A DNA stretch of 64,000 nt from Salinivibrio sp. ES.052 (GTDB taxonomy: Bacteria > Pseudomonadota > Gammaproteobacteria > Enterobacterales > Vibrionaceae). Under the pieces are notes generated by a model that ran no database searches, had not been told where the DNA came from, and was given only the letters and a program-made list of their open reading frames with translations. Location of the stretch: contig NZ_FSRI01000001.1 of the NCBI RefSeq assembly GCF_900141775.1, positions 434,001 to 498,000 of the forward strand, read 5' to 3'. Position numbers and translations under genes: made by a program. This document shows positions 51,545 to 62,247 of this stretch, piece after piece; positions within the stretch are counted from its first letter, which is position 1, and the number at the start of each line of letters is the position of its first letter.

Positions 51545-52227
51545 CCGCTGAACTTTCCATTCTCGACCTGTTTTTACAAGCAAGCTTGCTTGTTAAGGGA
51601 GTGATGCTGATATTACTGGGTATGTCAGTGGCGTCTTGGGCGATGATCATTAAACGCTCCAAAGTGATGCAGCAAGCCTTTAGCAAAGCGGAGCGATTTG
51701 AAGATCGATTTTGGTCAGGGATCGATCTCTCACAATTATTTCAAGAAGTGCAAGCGCGCAAAGATAACCTGACCGGTAGTGAGAAAATTTTCTACGCCGG
51801 CTTTAAAGAATTTGCACGCTTGCATCGCAGCAATGACAAAGTGCCCGACGCGGTGATGGAAGGCACCTCACGTGCGATGCGCGTGTCCTTGTCCAAACAA
51901 GTGGAAGAGCTTGAAACCCACTTGCCGTTTTTGGCCACGGTGGGGTCGATCAGCCCCTATATTGGCCTGTTCGGCACGGTATGGGGGATCATGCATGCCT
52001 TTATCGCCCTGGGGGCCGTCAAACAAGCCACACTGGCGATGGTCGCGCCCGGCATTGCTGAGGCATTGGTCGCAACGGCGATGGGTCTGTTTGCCGCGAT
52101 TCCAGCGGTGATGGCCTATAACCGACTGACAGCTAAAGTGAGCAAACTTGAACACAACTACATGAACTTTATGGAAGAGTTTTCTAGCATTCTTCATCGT
52201 CAAGCGTTTGCGGCAACCCAGGAGTAA
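51541..52227 (+). CDS. tolQ: Tol-Pal system proton channel subunit TolQ
   Basis: TolQ with TolR uses the proton motive force to energise TolA for outer-membrane constriction at division. The 228-residue ExbB/MotA-family protein has three helices: one at about 15-35 and two in the second half ([18 protein letters not shown], and [14 protein letters not shown]). GTG start overlaps ybgC. Confidence 0.96.
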   Translation: MTAELSILDLFLQASLLVKGVMLILLGMSVASWAMIIKRSKVMQQAFSKAERFEDRFWSGIDLSQLFQEVQARKDNLTGSEKIFYAGFKEFARLHRSNDKVPDAVMEGTSRAMRVSLSKQVEELETHLPFLATVGSISPYIGLFGTVWGIMHAFIALGAVKQATLAMVAPGIAEALVATAMGLFAAIPAVMAYNRLTAKVSKLEHNYMNFMEEFSSILHRQAFAATQE

Positions 52228-52230
52228 TCC

Positions 52231-52677
52231 ATGGCGTATCAACCGAAACGACGCAAAATGACGGCGGAAATCAATGTAGTGCCCTACATTGATGTGATGT
52301 TGGTGCTGTTGATTATCTTTATGGTGACCGCGCCCTTTGTCACTCAAGGCGTCGACGTGGATTTACCACAAACCACACAGGCCAAAACAGCGGCAGAGCT
52401 CGCGGAAGAAGAAGACAGCGGTGCCTTTATCATTGTTGAAGTGGATAAAGACGGCCTGCTAGGGCTTAGTGTCGACAATGGCGACATGACCCGAGGATTG
52501 AGTCTGGAAGAAATCTTGGTTCGAGTAAAAGCCGAGCTGCAGCTTAACCCCAAATCGCCGGTGCTTGTCGGTGGCGATGGCCGTGTGCCTTATTCCGAAA
52601 TCATCCTAACGCTTGATGCATTGAATCAAGCGGGTGTGTCGTCAGTCGGTTTGATGACAGAGCCATACGAGTCGTAG
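52231..52677 (+). CDS. tolR: Tol-Pal system subunit TolR
   Basis: The 148-residue ExbD-family protein has a single helix with the proton-carrying Asp in [14 protein letters not shown], then a periplasmic domain. It lies three bases after tolQ and abuts the TolA frame. Confidence 0.96.
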   Translation: MAYQPKRRKMTAEINVVPYIDVMLVLLIIFMVTAPFVTQGVDVDLPQTTQAKTAAELAEEEDSGAFIIVEVDKDGLLGLSVDNGDMTRGLSLEEILVRVKAELQLNPKSPVLVGGDGRVPYSEIILTLDALNQAGVSSVGLMTEPYES

Positions 52678-52686
52678 GTGAGGGTG

Positions 52687-53763
52687 ATGAACGAACCAAC
52701 CGATAAAAATAAGCCAACCAAGAGAAAGAGTAAAAAAGACTCGTTGGTGCCAGCCCTCATTATTTCAGGCGGGCTACACGTACTGCTAGTGATTGTACTG
52801 TTGTGGGGAGCGGATTTTAGCTCAGACGCCACGCCGACGCCGAAATCGGGACGCACCATTGATGCTACCGTGATTGACCCAGCGGTAGTCAGTGCGCAAG
52901 CCAAGAAAATTCGCGAGCAACGTGATCAAGCGAAACGTGAAGAAGCGGAGCGGCTGAAACGATTAGAGCAGCAAGCGAAACGTCTTGAGCAGCAGCGCGA
53001 GCAAGAAGAGCAGCGCCTTCGCGAAGTGAAACGGCAAAAGCTGGAAGCCGAGAGACAGGCACGTGAAGAACAAAAGCGGATCGCGGAACAAAAGGCCAAA
53101 TCGGAAGAGCAGGCACGCATCGCCAAACAGCAGGCAGAGCAAGCGGAGCGAGACCGTCAGCGTAAACTTGAAGAAAAGCGTCAAGCCGAACTTGCGGCGC
53201 AAAAGGCTGAGAAAGCACGGCAAGAAAAGCTCGCCGCTCAGCGCAAAGCCGAGAAAAAAGCCGAAGCCGAGCGCCAGCGCAAACTGGCTGAAAAACGAAA
53301 AGCGGAAGAGCAAGCGCTAAAAGAGGCCGAACAAGCGCGTAAAAAAGCGGAGCAAGCAAGAAAAGAGGCAGAGCGCCGGGCGGAAGAAGCGAAGCGACAG
53401 CAGCAAGAACAAGAGGCAGCGCTAAACGATCTGTTCTCAGGATTGGAATCGGAAGCCAGTCAACGGCAAAGCGCGCGAGGACAATTTATTCAAGACGAAG
53501 TGGCGCGGTACGGCGCCATTTTTACACAGATGATCCAACAGCGGTTAATCGTAGACGATGGCTTAAGTGGCCAAGAATGTGTGGTGAATATGCGCTTGTC
53601 ACCGACCGGTCTCTTGCTTAATGTGGAAGAAAAAGCAGGTAACACACGGCTTTGCCGGGCGACAAAAACCGCTGTGGCCTCTGTGTCTCAGTTTCCGATG
53701 CCAGAAGATGGCGATATTATCGCCAAATTACGTGATATTGAGTTAACCGTTAGACCTAACTAA
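52687..53763 (+). CDS. tolA: Tol-Pal system bridging protein TolA
   Basis: The 358-residue protein has an N-terminal membrane helix (about 20-40), a very long charged helix rich in Ala, Glu, Lys, Gln and Arg (about 70-250) that spans the periplasm, and a C-terminal globular domain with a Cys pair (Q-E-C-V-V-N-M-R, then T-R-L-C). It links the inner membrane to Pal and TolB. The ATG at 52687 is preferred; a GTG at 52678 in the same frame is possible. Confidence 0.93.
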   Translation: MNEPTDKNKPTKRKSKKDSLVPALIISGGLHVLLVIVLLWGADFSSDATPTPKSGRTIDATVIDPAVVSAQAKKIREQRDQAKREEAERLKRLEQQAKRLEQQREQEEQRLREVKRQKLEAERQAREEQKRIAEQKAKSEEQARIAKQQAEQAERDRQRKLEEKRQAELAAQKAEKARQEKLAAQRKAEKKAEAERQRKLAEKRKAEEQALKEAEQARKKAEQARKEAERRAEEAKRQQQEQEAALNDLFSGLESEASQRQSARGQFIQDEVARYGAIFTQMIQQRLIVDDGLSGQECVVNMRLSPTGLLLNVEEKAGNTRLCRATKTAVASVSQFPMPEDGDIIAKLRDIELTVRPN

Positions 53764-53780
53764 ACGACAGGATAAAAAAC

Positions 53781-55202
53781 ATGATGGAAGTGAGCCCCTG
53801 CGGTGGCACAAACAGTGTGACAAGCAAGAGTCAGGATCGTTTGCGGACGTGGCGTGTCGCCTTTGTTGTGATGCTTTTTGCCTGTCTGTGGTTACTCACT
53901 CAACCTGCGCATGCCGCGCTGAAATTGGTGATCACCGAAGGGGTAAACACCGCGAGACCCATTGGTGTGATCCCATTTCAATGGAAAGGGCAGGGCGAGT
54001 TGCCCGAAGACATTTCTGGTGTGATCGGCTCCGACCTACGCCGTAGCGGGAAGTTTAATCCGTTATCCGTGAACGAAATGCCACAAACCCCGTATAGCGA
54101 TGCTGACGTGGATTACAATGCATGGACTGCCTTAGGCGTCGATGCGGTCGTGACGGGAACGATTACCCCGACATCTGATGGACGTTACCAGATTGACTAT
54201 CAGCTTATTGATATCGTTCGGGGTCAACTCACCGGTGGTGACAGCAAAGGGCTAGGTGCCGATGGCCAACTGGTGCAAACCGATGATCACTTGTTGGTGA
54301 ACAATCGCGCCACGGTCAAAGAAAGTGATCTACGTCGTTATGCGCATCGCATCTCTAATATCGTTTACGAAAAACTTACTGGCGAGAAAGGGGCCTTCTT
54401 AACCCGCATTGCCTATGTCGTGATTGATAAAGAGAACCCATTCCCCTACCAATTGCGCTTGTCGGATTATGATGGCTACAACGAGCGCTTGATCTTGCGT
54501 TCCAAACAACCTTTGATGTCACCGTCTTGGTCGCCTGATGGCCGACAGCTCGCCTATGTCAGCTTTGAAAATGGTCAGGCAGAAATCTTCATCATGAATA
54601 TCTACACGGGTGAGCGTGAAAAGATCGCCTCATACCCACGTCATAATGGTTCGCCACAATTTTCGCCTGATGGCAGCAAGTTAGCCTTGGTGCTCTCCAA
54701 AACGGGTAGCTTGCAGGTGTACACGTTCGATTTGAACAGTAAAAAACTGACTCAAATTACCCATGGTCGCGCCAATAGCACTGAGCCATTTTGGGATCCC
54801 GATGGTAACTCGCTCATCTACACGTCGGACCGGGGTGGCAAACCACAGATTTATCGCGTAAATTTAGACGACGGGACTAGCCGACGCATCACGTGGCAAG
54901 GCAACCAAAACATGGGTGGGCAACTCACACCTGATGGCCGTCACTTGATAATGGTAAATCAATCATCGTCCGGCTATAACATTGCAAAGCAAGACTTAAA
55001 CAGCGGGGCGGTGCAAATCCTGACCAAAACCTTGTTGGATGAGTCGCCAAGCATTGCGCCAAATGGCAGCATGGTGATTTACAGCTCGGTATATGGACGT
55101 AAGAATGTGTTGTCACTTGTCTCTGTAGACGGCCGCTTTAAAGCGCGGCTACCGGCAACCAACGGGCGCGTGCGTGCACCAGCCTGGTCACCTTACCTGT
55201 AG
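53781..55202 (+). CDS. tolB: Tol-Pal system periplasmic beta-propeller TolB
   Basis: TolB is a periplasmic protein that binds Pal. The 473-residue precursor has a long N-region and a signal peptide ending A-H-A before A-L-K-L-V-I-T. A D2-like N-domain follows, then a beta-propeller with repeats such as S-P-S-W-S-P-D-G-R and S-P-Q-F-S-P-D-G-S. Normal mature length. Confidence 0.96.
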   Translation: MMEVSPCGGTNSVTSKSQDRLRTWRVAFVVMLFACLWLLTQPAHAALKLVITEGVNTARPIGVIPFQWKGQGELPEDISGVIGSDLRRSGKFNPLSVNEMPQTPYSDADVDYNAWTALGVDAVVTGTITPTSDGRYQIDYQLIDIVRGQLTGGDSKGLGADGQLVQTDDHLLVNNRATVKESDLRRYAHRISNIVYEKLTGEKGAFLTRIAYVVIDKENPFPYQLRLSDYDGYNERLILRSKQPLMSPSWSPDGRQLAYVSFENGQAEIFIMNIYTGEREKIASYPRHNGSPQFSPDGSKLALVLSKTGSLQVYTFDLNSKKLTQITHGRANSTEPFWDPDGNSLIYTSDRGGKPQIYRVNLDDGTSRRITWQGNQNMGGQLTPDGRHLIMVNQSSSGYNIAKQDLNSGAVQILTKTLLDESPSIAPNGSMVIYSSVYGRKNVLSLVSVDGRFKARLPATNGRVRAPAWSPYL

Positions 55203-55251
55203 TTTTTAATTTTAAACAACGTGCGCTAACTTTCTAGAAAAGGAAAATAGA

Positions 55252-55770
55252 ATGCAAATCAATAAAGTACTGAAAGGCCTGGCGGTGGCACTGCCGATGT
55301 TAACTCTGGCTGCGTGTAGCTCGAGCGACAGCGCGACTGGCAGTGGTTCTGGCCAATCAACTAACCAAAACGGCACTACCGTGGTTTCTCCTGTTGACGG
55401 CCAAGGCTCAATGACAGAGCAACAAATCCGTAACCAAGAGCTACGTCAGTCGCAAACCGTTTACTTCAACTTTGATGACTCATCCGTACTGCCACAATAT
55501 GAAGACATGCTGGATGCGCACGCGACTTACCTGCGTGACAACCCAGCGATGGAAGTGGTCGTCGAAGGTCACGCTGACGAGCGCGGTACCCCTGAGTACA
55601 ACATCGCACTGGGCGAGCGTCGTGCTGAAGCGGTTTCTAAATACCTGCAAGCGCTGGGCGTACCCGCGAGCCAGATCTCTATCGTGAGCTACGGCGAAGA
55701 AAAACCGCTGGTACTTGGCCAAAGCGAAGAAGCTTACGCCAAAAACCGTCGTGCGGTATTGGTATACTAA
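55252..55770 (+). CDS. pal: Peptidoglycan-associated lipoprotein Pal
   Basis: The 172-residue precursor has a lipobox T-L-A-A-C22 and a Ser/Gly/Gln-rich linker. Its OmpA-like domain shows [22 protein letters not shown] and L-G-E-R-R-A, which binds diaminopimelate in the cell wall. It anchors the outer membrane. Confidence 0.97.
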   Translation: MQINKVLKGLAVALPMLTLAACSSSDSATGSGSGQSTNQNGTTVVSPVDGQGSMTEQQIRNQELRQSQTVYFNFDDSSVLPQYEDMLDAHATYLRDNPAMEVVVEGHADERGTPEYNIALGERRAEAVSKYLQALGVPASQISIVSYGEEKPLVLGQSEEAYAKNRRAVLVY

Positions 55771-55804
55771 TCCAGCCTTTTGGTAATGGATAAAGGATAT
55801 GATA

Positions 55805-56533
55805 ATGAACAGTAACTCTGTGCGAACCCTCGCGCTGGCGTTACTGGTGAGTGTGGCAGCCCCCGTGGCTGCCACACCTGCTCCGGTGACAGAAGTAGGG
55901 GCGGGTGGGTCCGCCGTTGATCGCTTAGAACGCATGCTTCAGGCGCGCAATCAAATGCAGCTTGATATGCAGCGCCAGCTTGACCAAATGGCGCAAGAGC
56001 TAAGTACCTTACGCGGTAACGTTGAGCGAAATAGCTATGAGATCAAACAGGTGGTTGAACGCCAGCGCGATCTTTATCGTGAAATCGATACACTAAGAAC
56101 CGCTGAGCAGGCGGCCCCCGCACCAAAAGAAGCGCCGAAAGACCAGTCATCAGTCAGCTTCACGGACGATAAAACTGAAAATGCGGCCTACGAGGCGGCG
56201 GTTAACCTCATCTTAAAAGAAAAAGATTACCAAGGTGCCACTAAAGCGTTTAAGGCCTTTCTCGCCCAATACCCAGAATCGGTATACACGGCAAACGCCC
56301 ATTATTGGCTCGGCCAGCTTTATTTTTCTAAAAGTGAATTTGAGCAGGCAAACCAAGAGTTTACTGCAGTCAGTGAGTTTAAAGACTCCAATAAACGCGC
56401 CGACGCTTTGTTAAAGCTTGGCCTGATTGCGCAAAAACAAGGGAATGGCAACCAAGCCGATCAATACTTCCAACAAGTAATTGATACCTACCCAGACTCA
56501 ACCAGCGCCAAACAAGCCAAAAATGCAATGTAG
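55805..56533 (+). CDS. cpoB: Cell division coordinator CpoB
   Basis: The 242-residue periplasmic protein has a signal peptide ending V-A-A-T before P-A-P-V. It has a coiled-coil trimerisation segment (about 35-95, rich in Gln and Arg) and C-terminal TPR repeats (Y-L-...-A-N-A-H-Y-W-L-G-Q-L-Y, then A-D-A-L-L-K-L-G-L-I). It links PBP1B activity to Tol. ATG 55805 is better placed from AAAGG than ATG 55799. Confidence 0.93.
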   Translation: MNSNSVRTLALALLVSVAAPVAATPAPVTEVGAGGSAVDRLERMLQARNQMQLDMQRQLDQMAQELSTLRGNVERNSYEIKQVVERQRDLYREIDTLRTAEQAAPAPKEAPKDQSSVSFTDDKTENAAYEAAVNLILKEKDYQGATKAFKAFLAQYPESVYTANAHYWLGQLYFSKSEFEQANQEFTAVSEFKDSNKRADALLKLGLIAQKQGNGNQADQYFQQVIDTYPDSTSAKQAKNAM

Positions 56534-56543
56534 GCAATAAGGT

Positions 56544-56564
56544 CCTAGGTTCCTAGGGCCTAGC
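56544..56564. repeat. CCTAGG cluster before nadA
   Basis: CCTAGG at 56544 and 56552 and CCTAGC at 56559 are spaced 8 and 7 bases, the same spacing pattern as in the element at 45473-45500. It sits in the 91-base gap between cpoB and nadA. Confidence 0.7.
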
Positions 56565-56624
56565 CTCCTTCTTCATATTGTTTCTCCCCCCACTCAGGTT
56601 ATACTACCTGGACTGGAAGTAAGC

Positions 56625-57680
56625 ATGAGTAATCCCATGAGCCAAGTGATTGAAACGTCGCAAAGGGTCTACCCCTTTCCGCCGAAACCTATGGCATTGA
56701 GTGACGAAGAGAAAAAACAACACGTTGCGCGTATTAAACAACTCTTACAAGAAAAAGACGCGGTACTTGTTGCTCACTATTATACGGATCCAGAGATCCA
56801 AGCCCTTGCGGAAGAAACCGGCGGATGTGTCGCGGACTCGTTAGAAATGGCCCGCTTTGGTAATCAACATCCAGCCAAAACGCTCATTGTGGCGGGCGTG
56901 CGCTTTATGGGGGAAACCGCCAAAATTCTCACCCCAGAAAAAACCGTATTAATGCCCACGCTCAACGCCGAGTGCTCGCTCGATTTAGGCTGCCCAGCGG
57001 ACGAATTCACCGCGTTTTGTGACGCCCACCCGGATCACACCGTAGTGGTGTATGCCAACACGTCAGCTGCCGTCAAAGCACGTGCCGATTGGGTAGTCAC
57101 CTCAAGCATTGCGCTAGAAATTGTCGAGCATTTAGACAGCCAAGATAAGCCGATTATCTGGGCCCCAGATCGTCACTTAGGCGCGTATATTGAGAAAGAA
57201 ACCGGCGCTGACATGGTCTTATGGCAAGGCGAATGCGTGGTCCACGACGAATTCTCTGCCCAAGCGCTGGAAAAGATGAAACACCTATATCCTGACGCCG
57301 CGATTCTCGTTCACCCAGAATCCCCAGCGAGCGTGGTAAAAATGGCCGATGCCGTCGGCTCAACCAGCCAGCTGATTAAAGCGGCGCAAACCCTGCCGAA
57401 CGAAAAGCTGATTGTGGCCACGGATAAAGGCATTTTTTATAAGATGCAGCAAATGGTGCCAGACAAAGAATTGGTCGAAGCCCCCACCGCCGGCGCGGGC
57501 GCGACCTGTCGAAGCTGTGCCCACTGCCCATGGATGGCAATGAACGGCCTTAAAGCGATAGAGAACGCACTTGAAAACGGCGGCGAAGAGCATGAAATCC
57601 ACGTTGATGACAAGGTGCGCGAAAAAGCGTTAACCCCACTTAACCGCATGCTCAACTTTGCCGCTGAAATGAAGGGGTAG
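56625..57680 (+). CDS. nadA: Quinolinate synthase A
   Basis: NadA condenses iminoaspartate and DHAP to quinolinate in NAD synthesis using a 4Fe-4S cluster. The 351-residue product has [10 protein letters not shown], and cluster-ligand cysteines in N-A-E-C-S-L, G-E-C-V-V-H and [10 protein letters not shown]. The gene follows the tol-pal cluster, as in E. coli. Confidence 0.97.
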   Translation: MSNPMSQVIETSQRVYPFPPKPMALSDEEKKQHVARIKQLLQEKDAVLVAHYYTDPEIQALAEETGGCVADSLEMARFGNQHPAKTLIVAGVRFMGETAKILTPEKTVLMPTLNAECSLDLGCPADEFTAFCDAHPDHTVVVYANTSAAVKARADWVVTSSIALEIVEHLDSQDKPIIWAPDRHLGAYIEKETGADMVLWQGECVVHDEFSAQALEKMKHLYPDAAILVHPESPASVVKMADAVGSTSQLIKAAQTLPNEKLIVATDKGIFYKMQQMVPDKELVEAPTAGAGATCRSCAHCPWMAMNGLKAIENALENGGEEHEIHVDDKVREKALTPLNRMLNFAAEMKG

Positions 57681-57686
57681 GGAGTT

Positions 57687-57754
57687 GAATACGGATGAGG
57701 GAAAGAGCAAAAGCAAGCACGATATACTCTTTCCTTAATCCGTCATCCGGATTC
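57687..57754. repeat. Palindromic spacer between convergent nadA and YgfB-like gene
   Basis: GAATACGGATGAGG-type and CCTTAATCCGTCATCCGGATTC arms (57687 and 57733 onward) can form a long hairpin with A/G-rich loop. Its GAATACGG end is shared with the element at 45447-45543. It may serve as a bidirectional terminator. Confidence 0.6.
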
Positions 57755-57761
57755 TAGGGTT

Positions 57762-58340
57762 TTAGACGCCTTCTTGATCCTCCGCCAACGCCGCGCCGTG
57801 GTGGGTAAGACCACACAACATAGTTGGCATGGCGTTGAAGATTTCCTCAAACTGTGCCAATTCTTCTGCGCCTTGTGCTTCCATGGTGGAAAGCGCGGTT
57901 TCTGGATCGTAAAGCAAGCTAATAGACAGCACTACGCCACCGAGTAGGGCATTACCATCGGTGTTTTCCGGCATCAGCGTTTCCCAGTCATCACGTGTCA
58001 GGCTCCAGCCTTGCAACAAGCCTTCAGCGAAATCGCGCGTCGCTTGGTTGACAATCTCAGCGTCATCCAGCAAACAGCCTTCCGGCCATTGCCAGGTTTT
58101 CTCCAACAACTGTTGGCGTTGTTCATTCCAAATATCCACAATCAGATTGGCGTACTGCTCAAACTGCTCATGGCTCTCAAACGGCGCTTGTTCCTCGCCA
58201 CCCCACATCACAGGAAGCCACTCGCTAGGGCTAATAACATGAGGGGCGGCCGCCATCGCGGTGACCACACCGCGGGTTTGCATTTCGTTAAGCAGTTGCG
58301 CGCTGTCAGCATGTTGGGTAAGGAATTCGGATAAAGTCAT
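57762..58340 (-). CDS. YgfB/YecA (UPF0149) family protein
   Basis: The 192-residue acidic protein has the family segment S-P-S-E-W-L-P-V-M-W-G-G near residue 38 and D-F-A-E-G-L-L-Q-G-W in the middle. No C-terminal SEC-C motif is present, unlike E. coli YecA. The family has no agreed function; a Pseudomonas YgfB member affects gene regulation. It is convergent with nadA. Confidence 0.85.
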   Translation of the reverse strand: MTLSEFLTQHADSAQLLNEMQTRGVVTAMAAAPHVISPSEWLPVMWGGEEQAPFESHEQFEQYANLIVDIWNEQRQQLLEKTWQWPEGCLLDDAEIVNQATRDFAEGLLQGWSLTRDDWETLMPENTDGNALLGGVVLSISLLYDPETALSTMEAQGAEELAQFEEIFNAMPTMLCGLTHHGAALAEDQEGV

Positions 58341-58571
58341 CAGGCTCTCATTCGTATTCGATTTGTGTGCCGAGTTTAACAGCTTTCACTACCACTTGCT
58401 TCCAGCTGATGTGACCCCTATGGATACTTTTGGTGATGGAATAGCCATTTAAACCCAAAGCCATCATCAACAGCTTGACCGCAAAGCAGCAACTCTCTAT
58501 AGTACGCCCCGTTAACGCGACAGCGGGTAAGTCAAGCACCCACAATGAATAGCTCGCGTAACACACAATAT

Positions 58572-58659
58572 GGTGAGGTGTCCGAGTGGCTGAAGGAGCA
58601 CGCCTGGAAAGCGTGTATACGGCAACGTATCGAGGGTTCGAATCCCTCTCTCACCGCCA
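58572..58659 (+). tRNA. tRNA-Ser (GGA)
   Basis: The 88-base gene starts GGTGAGGTG and ends CTCACCGCCA with encoded CCA. It folds with a long variable arm typical of tRNA-Ser. The anticodon GGA lies at 58606-58608, and the T-loop GGTTCGAATCC is intact. It is nearly identical to E. coli tRNA-Ser(GGA). Confidence 0.97.
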
Positions 58660-59242
58660 TTATTCAAAAAAAGCTCGAAGGCTCAAAGACTACCCCAAGT
58701 GCTTTTCAAGGTCGTATGGCAAGTTCTAGTTATATGAATTGTTCTTAAGTCATGTCGTTGATTGCGCTTAAGGATACATCGCTTTTCTATCTCGTGTCAC
58801 ATATGGCTTTTCCAAGTGCAGTCTAGCGAAGTGTCACGAAAAATGGTTCATTCTTAAGCTACCAAAGTGCCATTATGGAAATAAAGCTTACCCGTAGCGG
58901 CGAAAGCTTTATGTCATCCCTCCTATTCTAACATCCGTCTAGGTTAAACATCTTTGTTTGCTCTCATGCTTAGCAACACTCTCCGAAAGCGTTGATTTAT
59001 AGAGGCTCGTTTGGTCTGTCATTGTTGTATTTCTTAACCTAGCTCTTGATGATTTCTCTAGCTTCGAACAGCGTATTCTAATACATATAAAGCACTCCCA
59101 TTTGATATGTTCTGTCAAAATAGGGGATTACCATAGTTCCTACTCGCGCTGTGGCTTGTGATATTTGTGTTGCATATGGAATGCTAGGTGGGTAATTTAT
59201 TCTCTCCCTCATAGAATATTCATTTAGTCAAAGGATTGAACA
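58660..59242. other. AT-rich gap after tRNA-Ser
   Basis: These 583 bases hold no credible gene on either strand. The sequence is more AT-rich than the core genes. I see no second copy of the tRNA 3' end, so no attachment-site duplication is visible inside this window. Confidence 0.6.
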
Positions 59243-61603
59243 ATGTTAGCTTCAAGTTTAAAGCGAACGATGACCGCGGTGTTCGTGTCGGCAGCACTCG
59301 CAGGGTGTAATGATGGCTCTAGTAATGATGGGAGTAGCTCGGTCGAAATTGTCGATAAAAAGAATACTGCTATAATGGCTAACAGACAGTTTTTGGGCGA
59401 GTCGGTCAATATTATTGATGATCATTTTTCTACTCAGGATCTTCAGCTTTCTATTAGGGAAAAGGGTGTTGAGGTTCCTAAACCCAAATCAAATGAATTC
59501 TTACTGTCTCATGGTCTAGTCGTCAGTGATCTTGCAAATCGTGCTGTGTATTATATACCGACTCGCGCTGGAGCTAATCGCAGCTTCGAATACATAGTAT
59601 CTGATGGTGTCTCACGCACGTCGGGAGCTATCACGGTAACAGGCGTGCTTGAGTCTGATCCTTTGGCTGCCGAGCAGTGGCACTTGAACAACACCGGTCA
59701 AACGGGTTACGCGATGAACGAGCAAACTTATCAGGCTTTGGTCGACCTTCGCGTTGCACAAGGTATGAGTGAGGAAGCAGCGAAGCTGCAACATCAACGT
59801 GATGAAAGTATCCTTGTCCCAGGAGAAGATATGAATGTGCTGGGCGCTTATAAACACGGCATTACTGGTGAAGGCACCATCACGGTCGTGGTTGACTCAG
59901 GCATGGCGATTTATCACGAAGACCTCGTGGACAACGTACTCCCTAACCGCTCAATTAACTTTGTAGATGGTTCGAGTGATCCAACATTAACTGGTACTGG
60001 GGGCGATCATGGTACCTCGGTAGCTGGGCTCATTGCGGCCACAGGATGGAATGGGTTAGGTGGACGTGGAGTGGCGTCTGACGCTGGGTTGATTGGTTTG
60101 AACTACCTTGAGTCCCAGGATCAACAGTCACTATTTGCGAGTTATGGCTTGGAAGGATCGGGCATTAACCCTAGTGAAAACCTCGTTGCCTTCAATCGTA
60201 GTTATGGGATTTCCGCGCCGATTTTTGTTGCTACGACCGATGTGGATGAGGTGCTATTCCAATATCCGACAGAAAACTTGCGACGGGGACTAGGGGCACT
60301 CAATATAAAGTCTGCGGGTAACTCTTTTATTTCTAGCAGGAGTTGGCAAGAGGGAAATACGTTATGCGACCTAGCCCAAGCTGGCATTAACCCCAGCCAG
60401 TCGCGTGTGTTCAGCTGTTATGACAGTAACTGGGACCCGGCCAATGCCAGTTTTTATACCCTAACCATCGGTGCAGTTAATACTGATGGGCACAGGTCTA
60501 GCTACTCCACTGCAGGGTCAAGCCTTTGGGTATCAGCGCCCGCAGGCGAAGATGGAACTGAAAACCCTGCCATGGTAACTACCGATCAGATGTCATGCGA
60601 GAGAGGCTATGCCAGCCAAGCGGCTGTGGATCAATTTGAAGCCACAACGGGGATTTTTTTGGCAATGTTAGGTGTAGAAGACTTTTATCAACGGGTTTGG
60701 CCATTTAACACGCCAGGCACAGACCTGAATCAAGACGCAAACCCAAATTGTAACTACACCAATACCTTTAATGGTACCTCATCCGCAGCTCCCAATGTCA
60801 CTGGTGTGACGGCGCTTATCGCTGAGGCAAACCCAAATCTAAGCTGGCGTGAAATTCGTTATATTCTTGCTAAAACGGCTGATAAAGTCGATCCTAATGA
60901 CGAGCCTGTTACGCTGTTAGTAGGTAGTCACTTAACAAATAATATTGAAAGTCAGAACAGTATCGACAAACAGAGCAATGGCGTGACCACGCATTTAGGC
61001 TGGGTTGAAAATGCAGCGGGCTATTCGTTTAACAATAAATATGGATTTGGTCGCGTGAATGCCGGTAAAGCTGTTGCGTTGGCACTGCAGGGGTTAACAC
61101 TACCGCCACTGATCAAAACCGATTGGATTGACATTACGCCAACCAACTCCCCTGTAGTGATCCCAGATGCTGATGCGCAAGGCGCAGCATTTAGCTTTAA
61201 GCTAGGCCATGAGATTGACAGTAACTTGACTCTTGAAGGGATGCAATTTGGCTTCAACATCGAAAATAGTGATTTATTCAAGGTCGGTAGCGGTGACTTA
61301 ACTGGAAGCACTGCTGCCTCCGATCTCGCTATTAAAGTTATCTCGCCTGAAGGAACCGAGGCTGTTCTTGCTACCTCGAGGACATCACTAGGTGTGTATC
61401 AAGGATTGGGCAATGATTCAGCGCCAGGCTATGCGTATCACGTAAGTGGACCCATGTTGGTCAATGCATTTCTTGGTGAAAAAGTGCAAGGGGAGTGGAC
61501 AGTGAATATTGTTGACACCAACCGTGCTGACTTTGGTGAGATACTAAACAACCAAGTGGAAAGTCAACTGACTAAGGCTCAAGTCCGCGTTTATGGGCAT
61601 TAA
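59243..61603 (+). CDS. S8 (subtilisin/kexin-like) serine protease lipoprotein
   Basis: The 786-residue precursor has a lipobox A-L-A-G-C22, so it should be lipid-anchored. An N-terminal domain (about 40-140) precedes the subtilase domain with Asp218 (V-V-V-D-S-G-M), His256 (G-D-H-G-T-S-V-A-G) and Ser513 (N-G-T-S-S-A-A-P). The C-terminal 150 residues are a proprotein-convertase P-like domain (W-T-V-N-I-V-D-T-N near the end), typical of kexin-type enzymes. The wide His-Ser gap implies an insert. AAAGGA precedes the ATG. A small exported protein gene follows 44 bases later. Confidence 0.9.
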   Translation: MLASSLKRTMTAVFVSAALAGCNDGSSNDGSSSVEIVDKKNTAIMANRQFLGESVNIIDDHFSTQDLQLSIREKGVEVPKPKSNEFLLSHGLVVSDLANRAVYYIPTRAGANRSFEYIVSDGVSRTSGAITVTGVLESDPLAAEQWHLNNTGQTGYAMNEQTYQALVDLRVAQGMSEEAAKLQHQRDESILVPGEDMNVLGAYKHGITGEGTITVVVDSGMAIYHEDLVDNVLPNRSINFVDGSSDPTLTGTGGDHGTSVAGLIAATGWNGLGGRGVASDAGLIGLNYLESQDQQSLFASYGLEGSGINPSENLVAFNRSYGISAPIFVATTDVDEVLFQYPTENLRRGLGALNIKSAGNSFISSRSWQEGNTLCDLAQAGINPSQSRVFSCYDSNWDPANASFYTLTIGAVNTDGHRSSYSTAGSSLWVSAPAGEDGTENPAMVTTDQMSCERGYASQAAVDQFEATTGIFLAMLGVEDFYQRVWPFNTPGTDLNQDANPNCNYTNTFNGTSSAAPNVTGVTALIAEANPNLSWREIRYILAKTADKVDPNDEPVTLLVGSHLTNNIESQNSIDKQSNGVTTHLGWVENAAGYSFNNKYGFGRVNAGKAVALALQGLTLPPLIKTDWIDITPTNSPVVIPDADAQGAAFSFKLGHEIDSNLTLEGMQFGFNIENSDLFKVGSGDLTGSTAASDLAIKVISPEGTEAVLATSRTSLGVYQGLGNDSAPGYAYHVSGPMLVNAFLGEKVQGEWTVNIVDTNRADFGEILNNQVESQLTKAQVRVYGH

Positions 61604-61647
61604 GCAACAAAGCGAAAGTTAAAAGTAGAGTTAAAAAGGAGTTTTAA

Positions 61648-62151
61648 ATGGAAAACAAGATGATAGTAGCCTTTGTTGCTGGTACGTTATTGACTCAAGT
61701 CGCCTTAGCTGGGAGTAGCACAACGATGGTAGACAGCAATAGCTCAAAGCCCATAGAAGTAGATACTAAAGAGTTCAATGCTGAACAAGCTTTAGCTGCG
61801 CAAGTCGACGGGCCTGTGACCTTAACTGAAATCTCTGAACTCCATGGTTATAAAGGCGTAAACCTAGACAGTAATGCATTGAAAGCAGGTGACCAGGTTT
61901 ACAATGAGGTGACTCGCACACTAGGTAAAGTGACAGGAAACATTACCGTACTACTAGAGAAAGGCACCATCTATGAGTTGGCTGAGTCGCTTAACTTGAA
62001 TGTGACCTACTTTGATGAGACCACCAAGCTTGGACAACTAAATGCCAGTGGACAAGCCGATATCGTGACGATATTGGAAGAAATTAAATCAAAACCGGCG
62101 GTGAAGTCAGCGAGAATTGATATTCTTGAAGAGAAAAATCAGCCGCAATAA
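61648..62151 (+). CDS. Small exported partner of the S8 protease, ORF2-chaperone-like
   Basis: The 167-residue protein has a signal peptide ending V-A-L-A before G-S-S-T-T. The C-terminal part has I-V-T-I-L-E-E-I-K-S-K-P-A-V-K-S-A-R-I, which resembles the end of I9-type protease propeptide/inhibitor domains. Aeromonas ASP, a kexin-like S8 protease, needs a separately encoded ORF2 chaperone just downstream; gene order, size and export signal here fit that arrangement. Sequence homology is not shown by me, so the role is inference. GGAG precedes the ATG. Confidence 0.65.
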   Translation: MENKMIVAFVAGTLLTQVALAGSSTTMVDSNSSKPIEVDTKEFNAEQALAAQVDGPVTLTEISELHGYKGVNLDSNALKAGDQVYNEVTRTLGKVTGNITVLLEKGTIYELAESLNLNVTYFDETTKLGQLNASGQADIVTILEEIKSKPAVKSARIDILEEKNQPQ

Positions 62152-62166
62152 TGAGTGCGCATGAAT

Positions 62167-62198
62167 AAAAAGACAGGATTTTAAGAGCCTGTCTTTTT
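62167..62198 (+). terminator. Terminator after the protease/partner pair
   Basis: AAAAGACAGG and CCTGTCTTTT pair around an 11- to 12-base loop with flanking A and T runs, so it may also serve the convergent wecA. Confidence 0.88.
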
Positions 62199-62247
62199 AG
62201 TGTTAATAATTTGGCTATTAAATTAGTCTATTGAATCTATACTGGGA

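Noticed and set aside
58545-58748. 67-codon frame through tRNA-Ser
   Set aside because: It translates the tRNA gene itself and has no independent support.
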